Shown in pieces: positions 37,967-46,967 of a stretch of DNA of 52,843 nt (positions within the stretch are counted from its first letter, which is position 1; the number at the start of each line of letters is the position of its first letter). A model generated the notes under the pieces. It worked only from the letters and a program-made list of their open reading frames with translations, made no database searches and had not been told where the DNA came from. The DNA is taken from NCBI RefSeq assembly GCF_016583795.1, contig NZ_NRRS01000023.1, forward strand, positions 1-52,843, written 5' to 3'. The stretch is from Rhabdochromatium marinum (GTDB lineage: Bacteria > Pseudomonadota > Gammaproteobacteria > Chromatiales > Chromatiaceae). The position numbers were made by a program, and so were the translations under genes.

Positions 37967-39644
37967 ATGAAATTCTTGCGGGCCATCTCAATTAAGCAAC
38001 GCTTGTGGATACAGGCAGGTCTTATGGTAACCGGTCTGGTCGTTATACTTCTGTTGGCGCTCTTGCAGATGCGCACCATGCTGATGGAAGAAAAGATCGT
38101 GCAAATTCGGAAACTAGTGGAAAACGCTCAGAGTGTTAAACAGCACTTTAAGGAAGGTTTCGTTTCCGGTGAACTATCGCTCGCCGACGCGCAGGAGGCC
38201 ACGCTGGCGATGATAAAGGATCTGCGCTATGACGATGATAATTACTTCTGGGTGATAGACCTCAGCAAAAAACGCGTGCTGATGCACCCGATCAATCCTG
38301 AATTCATCGGCGCCGATTCCACCAAGACCCAAGACAGCAATGGAAAACGCTTCTCAGAAGAAATGCTCAACCGGGCGCTTACCGAGGACGAAGGGGTTGT
38401 TGATTACGTCTGGCCCAAACCCGGTTCCAACAAACCTGTCCCCAAGATCCTCTATTTTCACCGGCTAGCGGATTGGAACTGGCTCATCGCCACAGGGATC
38501 TATGTCGACGATGTGAACGAAAAGTTTTGGAGCAGTGTCAAGTGGTTTGGCGTTCTCGCTGGCGGTCTCCTGCTCATCATTGCCTTCATCTCCACCATGA
38601 CGGGACGCTCGGTGGTATTGCCGATCCGTGCCGCGGCCCACGCCATGTACAACATCGCCAAGGGCGACGGGGATCTGACCCAGCGTCTTGAGACCGACGG
38701 GCGCGATGAAATCACCGATATGGCGATCGGGTTCAACGATTTCGCCGTTAAGACTGAGCGCGCTATTGCCAGTGTCGGCCAGGCGACGCGCCAGATTGCC
38801 ACAGCCGCCGAGGAGCTGTCTGCGATCACCAATTCCAGCAACGAGAGTATGGATCGCCAGCGTAACGAGATCCAGCAGGTTGTCACGGCTGTGACGGAAA
38901 TGACCGCGACCATCCAAGAGGTTGCCAGGAACGCGGAAGAAACTGCCACCGCCGCTACGCAAGCCGATAGCAATGCACACGCCGGTGGCAAGACGGTCGA
39001 CAGCGTCGTTGCATCCAACCAGAAACTGACCAAGGAGGTCGAGCACATCGCTGAAACCATCCGCCGCTTCTCTAAAGAAAGCGTCGCGATCGAAACCGTG
39101 CTGGACGTCATCCGGGGCATCGCCGAGCAGACCAATCTGCTAGCGCTCAACGCCGCGATTGAGGCCGCTAGGGCTGGAGAGCAGGGACGCGGCTTTGCTG
39201 TGGTCGCCGACGAGGTGCGCTCGCTGGCCGGTCGCACCCAGCAGTCGACCACCGAGATCCAGGGCATGATTGAAACCCTTCGCAACGGCGCCCAGGAAGC
39301 AGTGGATGCCATCCTCGTGGGAGAGGCCACAACCCAGGAGACGCTTGCCCAGACCGTTCAGGCAAAAGAGTCGCTCACCCAAATCGTCCAGTCCATCACG
39401 CGTATCCGCGATATGAGCACCATGGTCGCAAGCGCGGCGGAAGAGCAGTCTACCGTAGCAGAAGAGATCAACCGCAGCGTAGTGAGGATCTCAGATCTGG
39501 CGGAGGAATCAGCCGGAAACTCGAATCAGACCGCCGTTGCCAGCCATGAACTCTCCCATCTGGGCGAGGATCTGCACCAGCTCGTCGGTCAGTTCAAGGT
39601 CAACGCAGAAACTTGATAATCCACACATTCCAATGCCGACCCGG
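37901..39644 (+). repeat. Tandem duplication unit 1 (chemoreceptor with flanks)
   Basis: A unit of about 1745 bp covering 66 bp upstream, the whole gene and 28 bp downstream recurs 1.9 kb further right (39801-41545). Similarity starts around the GGAATGGTGAA leader and ends after CCAATGCCGACCCGG in both. Confidence 0.85.
37967..39616 (+). CDS. Methyl-accepting chemotaxis protein, copy 1
   Basis: This 549-residue membrane chemoreceptor has TM1 ([17 protein letters not shown]), a periplasmic single Cache domain with the typical [10 protein letters not shown] (about 89-98) and YVWPKPG. TM2 ([18 protein letters not shown]), HAMP and a cytoplasmic coiled coil follow, with the MCP hairpin tip ([20 protein letters not shown], then [15 protein letters not shown]). 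It should report a small ligand to CheA/CheW, which are not encoded in this window. AAGGAG lies seven bases before the ATG at 37967; an earlier in-frame start at 37910 is not needed. It ends with TGA-TAA. It is almost identical to the next gene in its signalling half. Confidence 0.96.
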   Translation: MKFLRAISIKQRLWIQAGLMVTGLVVILLLALLQMRTMLMEEKIVQIRKLVENAQSVKQHFKEGFVSGELSLADAQEATLAMIKDLRYDDDNYFWVIDLSKKRVLMHPINPEFIGADSTKTQDSNGKRFSEEMLNRALTEDEGVVDYVWPKPGSNKPVPKILYFHRLADWNWLIATGIYVDDVNEKFWSSVKWFGVLAGGLLLIIAFISTMTGRSVVLPIRAAAHAMYNIAKGDGDLTQRLETDGRDEITDMAIGFNDFAVKTERAIASVGQATRQIATAAEELSAITNSSNESMDRQRNEIQQVVTAVTEMTATIQEVARNAEETATAATQADSNAHAGGKTVDSVVASNQKLTKEVEHIAETIRRFSKESVAIETVLDVIRGIAEQTNLLALNAAIEAARAGEQGRGFAVVADEVRSLAGRTQQSTTEIQGMIETLRNGAQEAVDAILVGEATTQETLAQTVQAKESLTQIVQSITRIRDMSTMVASAAEEQSTVAEEINRSVVRISDLAEESAGNSNQTAVASHELSHLGEDLHQLVGQFKVNAET

Positions 39645-39867
39645 CGTGGATCATGCATCGGCTTTGTCGCATGAGCGACGGCGCAGGGCCTGCCCCTGCA
39701 GCGAAATGCTGCATGGCCGTCAGCGCGGGCTGAGACGGTGATGGCCGTGGTGATACTTGTACACTTAGTTTTGGGTCAAGCGATGTGGTCAAGGCCCATG
39801 GAACGAAAGGAATGGTGAAGTCACTGGTCGGTCTGGAGACGTCTTCGAACTATCAAGGAGCATTCAG
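39617..39867. other. Spacer between the two chemoreceptor genes
   Basis: These 251 bp contain the end of the first duplication unit, about 155 bp of unique sequence (39645-39800) and the leader of the second unit. The tandem operator-like repeats found before copy 1 are not present here, so copy 2 either uses its own unrecognised promoter or is read through from copy 1. No terminator was seen. Confidence 0.45.
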
Positions 39868-41545
39868 ATGAAATTCTTGCGGGCCATCTCAATCAAGCAA
39901 CGCTTGTGGATACAGGCGGGTCTTATGGTGACCGGTCTGGTCGTCATACTTCTGTTGGCGCTCTTGCAGCTACGCACCATGCTGATGGCAGAGAAGATTG
40001 TGCAAGTTCGGAAGCTAGTGGAAAACGCTCAGAGTGTTAAACAGCACTTTCAGCAAAGTGTCGTTTCTGGTGAGCTATCGCTCGCCGACGCGCAGGAGGC
40101 CACGCTGGCGATGATAAAGGATCTGCGCTATGACGATGATAATTACTTCTGGGTGATAGACCTCAGCAACAACCGCATGCTGATGCATCCAATCAAACCT
40201 GAACTCATCGGCATCGATGCCAGCAAAACCAAAGATAGCAATGGAAAACGCTTCTCAGAAGAAATGCTCAACCGGGCGCGTACCGAGGACGAAGGGGTCA
40301 TCGATTACGTCTGGCCCAAACCCGGTTCCAGCAAACCTGTCCCCAAGATCGTCTATTTTCAACGGCTAGCGGATTGGGACTGGCTCATCGCCACAGGGAT
40401 CTATGTCGATGATGTGAACGAAAAGTTTTGGAGCAGTGTCAAGTGGTTTGGCGTTCTCGCTGGCGGTCTCCTGCTCATCATTGCCTTCATCTCCACCATG
40501 ACGGGACGCTCGGTGGTATTGCCGATCCGTGCCGCGGCCCACGCCATGCACAACATCGCCAAGGGCGACGGGGATCTGACCCAGCGTCTTGAGACCGACG
40601 GGCGCGATGAAATCACCGATATGGCGATCGGATTCAACGATTTCGCCGTTAAGACTGAGCGCGCTATTGCCAGTGTCGGCCAGGCGACGCGCCAGATTGC
40701 CACAGCCGCCGAGGAGCTGTCTGCGATCACCAATTCCAGCAACGAGAGCATGGATCGCCAGCGTAACGAGATCCAGCAGGTTGTCACGGCTGTGACGGAA
40801 ATGACTGCGACCATCCAAGAGGTTGCCAGGAACGCTGAAGAAACTGCCGCCGCCGCTACGCAAGCCGATAGCAATGCACATGCAGGAGGTAAGACGGTCG
40901 ACAGCGTCGTTGCATCCAACCAGAAACTGACCAAGGAGGTTGAGCACATCTCCGCAACTATCCGCCGCTTCTCTAAAGAAAGCGTCGCGATCGAAACCGT
41001 GCTGGACGTCATCCGGGGCATCGCCGAGCAGACCAATCTGCTAGCGCTCAACGCCGCGATTGAGGCCGCCAGGGCTGGAGAGCAGGGACGTGGCTTTGCT
41101 GTGGTTGCCGACGAGGTGCGCTCGCTGGCCGGTCGCACCCAGCAGTCGACCACCGAGATCCAGGGCATGATTGAAACCCTTCGCAACGGCGCCCAGGAAG
41201 CAGTGGATGCCATCCTCGTGGGAGAGGCCACAACCCAGGAGACGCTTGCCCAGACCGTTCAGGCAAAAGAGTCGCTCACCCAAATCGTCCAGTCCATCAC
41301 GCGTATCCGCGATATGAGCACCATGGTCGCAAGCGCGGCGGAAGAGCAGTCTACCGTAGCAGAAGAGATCAACCGCAGCGTAGTGAGGATCTCAGATCTG
41401 GCGGAGGAATCAGCCGGAAACTCGAATCAGACCGCCGTTGCCAGCCATGAACTCTCCCATCTGGGCGAGGATCTGCACCAGCTCGTTGGCCAGTTCAAGG
41501 TCAACGCAGAAACTTGATAATCCACACATTCCAATGCCGACCCGG
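39801..41545 (+). repeat. Tandem duplication unit 2 (chemoreceptor with flanks)
   Basis: This is the second copy of the unit described at 37901-39644, offset by 1901 bp through the gene and its 3' flank. The leader has a single-base deletion relative to copy 1 (GTGAAG versus GTGAAAG). Confidence 0.85.
39868..41517 (+). CDS. Methyl-accepting chemotaxis protein, copy 2
   Basis: This has the same 549-residue architecture as the upstream receptor: TM, single Cache, TM, HAMP, MCP signalling domain. By eye I count about 22 substitutions in residues 1-171 (for example 62-65 KEGF to QQSV, Lys101-Lys102 to Asn-Asn, Asn110 to Lys, Leu138 to Arg). Only four lie in the remaining 378 residues. The ligand pocket has therefore changed while the CheA-contacting part is conserved, which suggests a new ligand specificity. 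The same AAGGAG ribosome site precedes it. The end is again TGA-TAA. Confidence 0.96.
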   Translation: MKFLRAISIKQRLWIQAGLMVTGLVVILLLALLQLRTMLMAEKIVQVRKLVENAQSVKQHFQQSVVSGELSLADAQEATLAMIKDLRYDDDNYFWVIDLSNNRMLMHPIKPELIGIDASKTKDSNGKRFSEEMLNRARTEDEGVIDYVWPKPGSSKPVPKIVYFQRLADWDWLIATGIYVDDVNEKFWSSVKWFGVLAGGLLLIIAFISTMTGRSVVLPIRAAAHAMHNIAKGDGDLTQRLETDGRDEITDMAIGFNDFAVKTERAIASVGQATRQIATAAEELSAITNSSNESMDRQRNEIQQVVTAVTEMTATIQEVARNAEETAAAATQADSNAHAGGKTVDSVVASNQKLTKEVEHISATIRRFSKESVAIETVLDVIRGIAEQTNLLALNAAIEAARAGEQGRGFAVVADEVRSLAGRTQQSTTEIQGMIETLRNGAQEAVDAILVGEATTQETLAQTVQAKESLTQIVQSITRIRDMSTMVASAAEEQSTVAEEINRSVVRISDLAEESAGNSNQTAVASHELSHLGEDLHQLVGQFKVNAET

Positions 41546-41555
41546 AGTTGGCATC

Positions 41556-41570
41556 ATAGCCAACGGCTAT
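41556..41570 (+). promoter_or_regulatory. Inverted repeat before the TetR gene (operator or terminator)
   Basis: ATAGCC-AAC-GGCTAT forms a perfect 6-bp inverted repeat 25 bp before the TetR ATG, with GTTTTTTC starting a few bases later. It could be the autoregulatory operator of the TetR protein, or the hairpin of a weak terminator for the chemoreceptor gene. Confidence 0.45.
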
Positions 41571-41595
41571 ATGAGTTTTTTCAAGGAGATCAGTC

Positions 41596-42318
41596 ATGCG
41601 GAATACGTGCTCGGATCCAGGACAGGATCCGGCCCAACGACGGTTGACCCATGCGGGTCGGGCTGGCACTGGACCATTCAAGGATCCAGAAAAACGGGCG
41701 GCCATCCTAGAGGCGGCAAAGGCTTTGTTTAAACAACGAGGACTGCGCGGCACCAGTATCGAACAGGTTGCGAGGAACGCTGGGGTTGCCAAACAGACAG
41801 TGTATTCACATTTTCCCAACAAGGAAGCGCTGCTGGTCGCACTACTTCCCAGCAAGCTCCCAACCTTTGGTGCTGAGCCGGATACGTTCGACTTTACCGC
41901 ATCGGCCGAAGAGATTTTGTTGTCGCTTGGCATCAGCTATATGGCGATCATTCTGAACCCCGACTTCGCTGTTCTTCGGCGAACTGTAATCGGAGAAGCC
42001 GCGTCTTATCCGAGCCTTGCTCAAAGCTATCTGGGCGGTGTCCAAAAAACCTCAAGGGCCATCGCCACTTGCCTGGAGCGAATGACCGAACTTGGCCGGT
42101 TGCCACCGATAGATCATGCTAACGCAGCAACCGACCTACGCAATCTCTGGCTTGGCAACTTCTTCGAGCAGGTGTTGTTTCGAGCCGATCTACCTGTCGA
42201 CATGGTCGCTATTGAGACGCACATTCGTCGCGCAAACCGCCGCTTCCTTTGTCTCGTCGCCTCATCCGAATACACCAACTCAACTTCAACCGATGCGAAA
42301 GACGCACCACACGGATGA
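41596..42318 (+). CDS. TetR/AcrR-family transcriptional regulator
   Basis: This 240-residue DNA-binding repressor has, after a polar N-terminal extension of about 30 residues, the TetR helix-turn-helix: KRAAILEAAKALFKQRG, then GTSIEQVARNAGVAKQTVYS and HFPNKEALLVALL (about residues 33-80). The C-terminal ligand-binding half resembles AefR-type regulators (VIGEAASYPSLAQSYL, then LWLGNFFEQVLF). AAGGAG lies seven bases before the ATG. A palindrome sits just upstream. It may control itself and perhaps the downstream MFS transporter, although a secreted protein gene intervenes. Confidence 0.92.
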   Translation: MRNTCSDPGQDPAQRRLTHAGRAGTGPFKDPEKRAAILEAAKALFKQRGLRGTSIEQVARNAGVAKQTVYSHFPNKEALLVALLPSKLPTFGAEPDTFDFTASAEEILLSLGISYMAIILNPDFAVLRRTVIGEAASYPSLAQSYLGGVQKTSRAIATCLERMTELGRLPPIDHANAATDLRNLWLGNFFEQVLFRADLPVDMVAIETHIRRANRRFLCLVASSEYTNSTSTDAKDAPHG

Positions 42319-42442
42319 GATCGCTTGACTAGACCGGCCGTTGTGGCTAGCCTACATTCTCAAGTGATTGCCAGACCTCATCAGGCCATCACTCCGCTGT
42401 AGCATCTATTCGACTCCTAATGCCAGCTTAGCGAGGCTCATT

Positions 42443-43402
42443 ATGTCCAATTCCGCACGTTATGTTTCTCATCGAGTCATGCCATTGATGTTTTCTGCCG
42501 TATCGTTCGTCGCCTTCCTGTTCTTGGTCTGTTTGGTACCAGCGGCCTTGGCCGAACAGATTCCCGTCGATAATGGCGATGGTTTAGGCGAAATCATGGA
42601 CGAATACTCAGAATCTGTTGTTCATTCACACCGGTACTTGCCCTGGCGAGCCGAGGTTCAGTGGTGTCCGCAAACGATGCCTGGGACCCTTTGCAGCGAC
42701 GTAAAGCCGTTTTGTGAACCGTTTTGTTCGAATTTGCCTTACTGCATTCCAGACTGCTACACCACTGAAGCGGGCCCAGCTTGGGCGGGTGGCGGTCAAT
42801 CCCAGAACGATCTGCTGTTTTGCCCATACGCTGAATACGCTAACTGTCACTTCTCGGGACCGCCCTATGCCACAGGGACTGACCCGAGCAATGTTGCCCT
42901 GCCCTGCGAAGTGCAACCCGGAACGACGGTCGCCAACTGCACATGTGAAGTCGTACGTGGTCCTAACTGGGTCAATCTGACGGCCATTATGAACCTAGGC
43001 GCCTATTACGAAACCATCGCCGCCTGTGGTGAGGATGGATCGAATTGCGTCAACATGAGCACCTGCCCGACTGGCCAGGAAGAAGCGTGCTACACCGGCA
43101 CAATCGCACCAGTTTGTAAATACGTTGCCTACCAGGATTCCCGGTTTCCCCATCTTTCGCTCATTCCCGGCGCGGATCTCATTTCTACCTATGGCTTGAC
43201 CATGAACAGCCACTACCAGACGACAGATACGACTTCGTGCTCAAATGACTATGTCGCTGGATGTATGACAGCACCCTGTTACTACACCGATGACAGTCAA
43301 GAGTATGCGCAATGCGAATGCCCCATCACATTTAGCGAATCGTTCCAGCTAAGTCAGGGCGGTGTGGATTGCGATCTCCCCGCAGGATATGTATGGGAGT
43401 AA
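42443..43402 (+). CDS. Cysteine-rich secreted protein of unknown function
   Basis: This 319-residue protein starts with a long hydrophobic signal (FSAVSFVAFLFLVCLVPAALA) and continues as a mature domain with about 22 cysteines. Many are paired closely (FCEPFCSNLPYCIPDC, NCTC, QCEC). Such a pattern implies many disulfides and an extracytoplasmic location. Asparagine, tyrosine and proline are frequent and no repeats or catalytic motifs are visible. No known family is recognised. The ATG at 42443 is chosen because GAGG precedes it and the signal follows; an upstream frame to 42368 is not needed. It has its own space between the regulator and the transporter, with no clear promoter. Confidence 0.75.
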   Translation: MSNSARYVSHRVMPLMFSAVSFVAFLFLVCLVPAALAEQIPVDNGDGLGEIMDEYSESVVHSHRYLPWRAEVQWCPQTMPGTLCSDVKPFCEPFCSNLPYCIPDCYTTEAGPAWAGGGQSQNDLLFCPYAEYANCHFSGPPYATGTDPSNVALPCEVQPGTTVANCTCEVVRGPNWVNLTAIMNLGAYYETIAACGEDGSNCVNMSTCPTGQEEACYTGTIAPVCKYVAYQDSRFPHLSLIPGADLISTYGLTMNSHYQTTDTTSCSNDYVAGCMTAPCYYTDDSQEYAQCECPITFSESFQLSQGGVDCDLPAGYVWE

Positions 43403-43547
43403 ACAACCGTGAATGCCCTAACAATCTTCCGGGACTTGACAGGCTGACTGACGAGATAGTTGGCCTCTGACACTTGCAGATTGAACCTGAAGGCCCGAAT
43501 TCGGAGTTGCAGCATCCCTGATTGACCCGATCCGATTGGAGCCGCCA

Positions 43548-44750
43548 ATGACAGCACGCCTCGATCATTACCCGATGGCCTTGGCCCGCTATCTGGGTAT
43601 GGTTCAGTTCTTTCTCTTGCTGAGTTGGACGGTCTACGCCATCTATCTGCCTGAATTGCTTGAAGCGGTTGGGGTCGACCGGCACTGGACTGGTTGGGTC
43701 CTGCTCGCCGATCAGGTACTTTTTGCCTGCTTCGATGTTGCCGCCGGCTTCATGGCAGATCGTGCTTTCAGGCTCTATGCGAAAATTGGATACACAGTAG
43801 TCACTATCACATTCCTGTCCTGTCTCGCCTTCGTCGCCTTACCCCTTCTGCCCCGGGTCGGCGCGGGTCCTGAGATCTTCCTCGCCATCACGGCCCTCTG
43901 GGCGATTAGTTCGTCGGCACTGCGTTCCCCATTGTTTGGACTCCTGGCCCGCCACGCGGCAACACCTGAGGTGCCGCAGCTGGCCGCGCTCAGTCTCGTG
44001 GGCATGGGGCTCGCCGCCGCCGCATCGCCCTATCTTGGAACTGTGCTGAAAGGTGAGGATCCTCGTCTGCCTTTCCTGATCGCCAGCCTGGCCCTGATGG
44101 CGACGGCTGTCGGCGTCATCCGAGCCGAGCGGCATGCACCAGCGCCGTCGGCGCCCCCCGCGACGCCCAAGTCATGGCGCCTACCAAGCTGGGTTTGGCT
44201 GCCGGGCATCCTGCTTGCGGCACTCGCTTTTCAAATTGCCGTCTTTATCAATGCGGGGCCGCGCTATCTGCGCGAGGTCGATCCGGTCTGGTTGCCCTGG
44301 CTGATGCCCGTTTTCTGGAGCGCGTTCAGTCTCGTCGTCTTCGGTGCCGGGCGGCTCGCCAAGCGTTGGGGATCTTCTCGACTTTTCGTGGCCGGCTGCT
44401 TGACTGCGGCTGCTGGGGTGGGGTTGACGGGCCTGCCAGGCATTGCCGCCGCTATTGGTGGTTACGTCCTCGCAGGATTCGGCTGGGGCGCGATTCTACC
44501 CAGCGCGTTTGGCATGGCGGCAGAATCGGGAAGTCCAGGAAGGCTGTCGACCTATACCGGCTTGCTCTTCGCCGCCCTGGCCAGTGCAGCCTTTCTACGC
44601 ATTGGGGTCAAGCTCAGCGGCCTGCCTGCGGAGCCAGGACTTGCTCAGACGCTCTCGATGGCGCCGAGCGTCATTTGGCTCGTCGCTGGCTTCTGGATTC
44701 TTCTGATCGTCTATTCGAACCTTCTTGGGCTCGGGTGGCGTGTGAACTGA
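43548..44750 (+). CDS. Major facilitator superfamily transporter
   Basis: This 400-residue polytopic membrane protein is predicted to have about 12 helices. Helix 1 is YLGMVQFFLLLSWTVYAIYL, with the MFS loop 2-3 motif GFMADRAFRLYAKIG. The central cytoplasmic loop (RAERHAPAPSAPPATPKSWR) splits the two halves, and the second half repeats the fold. The substrate is unknown. A TTG at 43536 opens the frame, but GGAG six bases before the ATG at 43548 marks that start. The TetR gene 1.2 kb upstream could regulate it. Confidence 0.88.
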   Translation: MTARLDHYPMALARYLGMVQFFLLLSWTVYAIYLPELLEAVGVDRHWTGWVLLADQVLFACFDVAAGFMADRAFRLYAKIGYTVVTITFLSCLAFVALPLLPRVGAGPEIFLAITALWAISSSALRSPLFGLLARHAATPEVPQLAALSLVGMGLAAAASPYLGTVLKGEDPRLPFLIASLALMATAVGVIRAERHAPAPSAPPATPKSWRLPSWVWLPGILLAALAFQIAVFINAGPRYLREVDPVWLPWLMPVFWSAFSLVVFGAGRLAKRWGSSRLFVAGCLTAAAGVGLTGLPGIAAAIGGYVLAGFGWGAILPSAFGMAAESGSPGRLSTYTGLLFAALASAAFLRIGVKLSGLPAEPGLAQTLSMAPSVIWLVAGFWILLIVYSNLLGLGWRVN

Positions 44751-45443
44751 TGATCCCCACGCCACCTTTGGCAGACGTACCACCTACAAACGGCAAGCAG
44801 CTTAAATGGCTGTTCAACATCTGGGGTCCTCTATAACCCAGTGCCAGCACCCACGGCCGCACCGCTCCTTGATGCCCCGCCGGTTTCTATCACGCATTCA
44901 AAATTACACAGTTTCTGCACACTTCGGTCAGTTGTGCGGCCCAGTGGGTCGCTTTTGGCCAGTTAAGGCGATTTTTTTGGTGTGTCTAAAGATACATAAA
45001 GCAGCCTATCATTAATTTCAAATCGGATATTTATTGCACTCACTGGAACACACGTAAAATTTTGACTTTTCAAGAAATAGCTTTCTCAATCGAAGCTAAG
45101 ATGCTAAATAAAAAGCTAATCATTTCTTGGGCGATTGTTTTTTCGTGCTTTAAATAACGACAGTAAGATATACGTAATTCAAAGAATATATAAATAGTTG
45201 CCCAAAAACAGAAATTTTTTAATCCTTTCATGGCGTTGCGTCAACACTATTGAGTGCCGGTTCTCAATTTAGGTAATTGTCACTTATTGTATCCATTGGA
45301 CCTGCTATACTTTAAAAAAGACAAGAAAACCACAATTGTATCACCGAGAGCCTCCAGCTTGCCAGACTTTAAGTATAAATCAATACTGATGGCATCTCAA
45401 AACAATACAATTTAAAATCCTATCTTATCGATTTAGTGCAAAA
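44751..45443. other. AT-rich intergenic region before the pilus cluster
   Basis: This spacer of about 690 bp is GC-rich up to about 44960, then strongly AT-rich to the pilin start. No coding frame with a plausible start and no RNA gene was recognised. A candidate extended -10 element lies at 45303-45311. I searched for the RpoN pattern common at pilin genes (TGGCAC-N5-TTGC) and did not find it. The AT-richness may mark a foreign insertion or a regulatory region bound by nucleoid proteins. Confidence 0.5.
45303..45311 (+). promoter_or_regulatory. Candidate extended -10 promoter for the pilus cluster
   Basis: TGC-TATACT at 45303-45311 fits an extended -10 (TGN-TATAAT) with one mismatch. A weak TTATTG at 45284 sits 16 bp upstream as possible -35. 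Transcription would start near 45318, leaving a leader of about 125 bases before the pilin ATG. Confidence 0.35.
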
Positions 45444-45848
45444 ATGGAAAAATCCGGTTTCACCCTGATTGAGTTAATGATTGTCGTTGCCATTATCGGC
45501 ATCCTTTCAGCAATTGCCTACCCAAGCTATCAGCAACACATCAAGCGCGCTAGCGAAGATGTTGCGAAAAGCTGGCTGATGGAAATTGCTTCGGTCCAAT
45601 CGAAATATTTCGTCAATATGCGTGATTATGGCAGCCTCAGCACGATTGGTATGGCGACGGCTCCGGAAGAGGTTGGGGATTATTACAGCATTGCCTTAAC
45701 CGAGGACAAGGACTGTAATAACAGCACTTCGGCACCTGGATTCTGTGTCACGGCAACGCCGAAAACCAGCACGCGCCAAGCGGGAATGGACACCCTAAAG
45801 CTCGATCATAAGGGGAATAAATTGCCAGTAAATACCTGGAAAGACTGA
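45444..45848 (+). CDS. pilE: Type IV minor pilin PilE-like
   Basis: This 134-residue class IVa prepilin has leader MEKSG, cleavage expected before Phe, and then the hydrophobic helix [20 protein letters not shown] with Glu at position +5. A two-cysteine loop near the C-terminus ([12 protein letters not shown]) forms the disulfide-bounded D-region. Such minor pilins help initiate pilus assembly in the inner membrane. The gene starts the pilus cluster, whereas in Pseudomonas-type clusters pilE comes last. Codon use is more AT-rich than in the rest of the window. Confidence 0.92.
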   Translation: MEKSGFTLIELMIVVAIIGILSAIAYPSYQQHIKRASEDVAKSWLMEIASVQSKYFVNMRDYGSLSTIGMATAPEEVGDYYSIALTEDKDCNNSTSAPGFCVTATPKTSTRQAGMDTLKLDHKGNKLPVNTWKD

Positions 45849-45902
45849 CAATTTATTAATGAATTAATTATAATCATTCAATCGTTTGAGATTCGAAAAA
45901 CG

Positions 45903-46406
45903 ATGGCATTTAGTAACCACCAAATCGGCATCTCCTTAATCGAATTGGTCATCACAATTGCGATCCTTGTGATACTCCTGAGCATTGCTGCGCCAAATTA
46001 CCGCATCTATATGGCCAACCAGCGCGCTCAAGCCGTCAGTTACCGCCTGATGGCCGACCTGCGAAACGCGCGCAGTGAGGCGATTAACAAAAATACCGAT
46101 TGCTCCTTGAAGGCGAATGCCAGTGGCTGGTCCGCCGGCTGGCAGATCGTCGATTGCGGTGGCAACTGCACGGTCGACGGCACTGGCTGCCCAGCGGCCC
46201 GCACTGTTAATGCGTCAATCTGGTCCATTGTCGAGGACAATAATTACTCAAAGATTACCTTCCAGGCTTCCGGGCGGGTCGACCCCAACACTGCAGCTGA
46301 TTTCTCTATCTGTCCAACCGATACCAGCGTCCAAATTGATCAACGCAGGCTCATTGTTTCCGGTTCCTCCATTACTCTCAACCGGCTCAGTCCATGCGAG
46401 GGATAA
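45903..46406 (+). CDS. fimT: Type IV pilus minor pilin FimT (GspH/FimT family)
   Basis: This 167-residue prepilin has the cleavage motif IG-ISLIELVITIAILVILLS and, after the helix, the GspH signature LMADLRNARSEAINKNTD. Six cysteines in the globular part may form disulfides. FimT-type pilins prime the pilus and in some bacteria bind DNA during uptake. The ATG has no strong ribosome site. The gene is separated from pilE by 54 AT-rich bases and from pilV by six. Confidence 0.88.
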   Translation: MAFSNHQIGISLIELVITIAILVILLSIAAPNYRIYMANQRAQAVSYRLMADLRNARSEAINKNTDCSLKANASGWSAGWQIVDCGGNCTVDGTGCPAARTVNASIWSIVEDNNYSKITFQASGRVDPNTAADFSICPTDTSVQIDQRRLIVSGSSITLNRLSPCEG

Positions 46407-46412
46407 GCGCTC

Positions 46413-46967
46413 ATGATAGGCCACCAAGAATCACAGCGCGGCACAACACTGATTGAAGCGCTCATTGCCTTCATCGTACTAGGCATTGGCTTGCTCGGCA
46501 TGCTAGCGCTGCAAATCAAGGCTCAGAATACCGATTTTGACAGTTTTCAGCGCAGTCAGGCATTAGTGATGGCCGAGGATATGGTTAATCGCATGGCGGC
46601 TGCTCGCTCGCCGGGTTGTTATGATACCGCTGGCGAGGAGACACTTCCCGGTCAATGGGACACTGGTGTGAGTACTTCCATGGCCGGTTGCAGCCCCAGT
46701 TCCAATGTCGATCTAGCGGCCTGGAATGAAATGCTACGCGGCAGTGGCGAATTGGCGGGATCAACAGATACCGAAGTTGGTGGTCTGCTCGGTGCGCTCG
46801 GCTGTATCGAAAATGACCTTAGCGAGACCAATCTTTGGTATGTCACCGTGGCTTGGCAGGGAATGAGCGAAGTTCCACTTCCCGAAGGGATTAGCAGTTG
46901 CGGCAAGAACCATTACGAAAGCGAAAATCTCCGACGCGTCGTGACATTGCCGGTTTACATTCCATGA
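46413..46967 (+). CDS. pilV: Type IV pilus minor pilin PilV
   Basis: This 184-residue prepilin has cleavage at RG-TTLIEALIAFIVLGIGLL, and then LGMLALQIKAQNTDFDSFQRS, the typical PilV region. Cysteines at RSPGCYD and SSCGKN suggest a disulfide loop. It belongs to the priming complex with PilW, PilX, FimT and PilE below PilY1. Its TGA overlaps the pilW ATG (ATGA). Confidence 0.9.
   Translation: MIGHQESQRGTTLIEALIAFIVLGIGLLGMLALQIKAQNTDFDSFQRSQALVMAEDMVNRMAAARSPGCYDTAGEETLPGQWDTGVSTSMAGCSPSSNVDLAAWNEMLRGSGELAGSTDTEVGGLLGALGCIENDLSETNLWYVTVAWQGMSEVPLPEGISSCGKNHYESENLRRVVTLPVYIP

Noticed and set aside
38500-39330. 276-codon minus-strand frames inside both chemoreceptor genes
   Set aside because: They recur only because the receptor gene is duplicated; the sense frame carries all the protein motifs.
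44806-45015. 69-codon plus-strand frame before the pilus cluster
   Set aside because: No ribosome site, no hydrophobic or domain pattern, and it crosses from GC-rich to AT-rich DNA.
45200-45443. RpoN-dependent promoter expected before a pilin gene
   Set aside because: No TGGCAC-N5-TTGC match was found; only an extended -10 candidate for the housekeeping factor.
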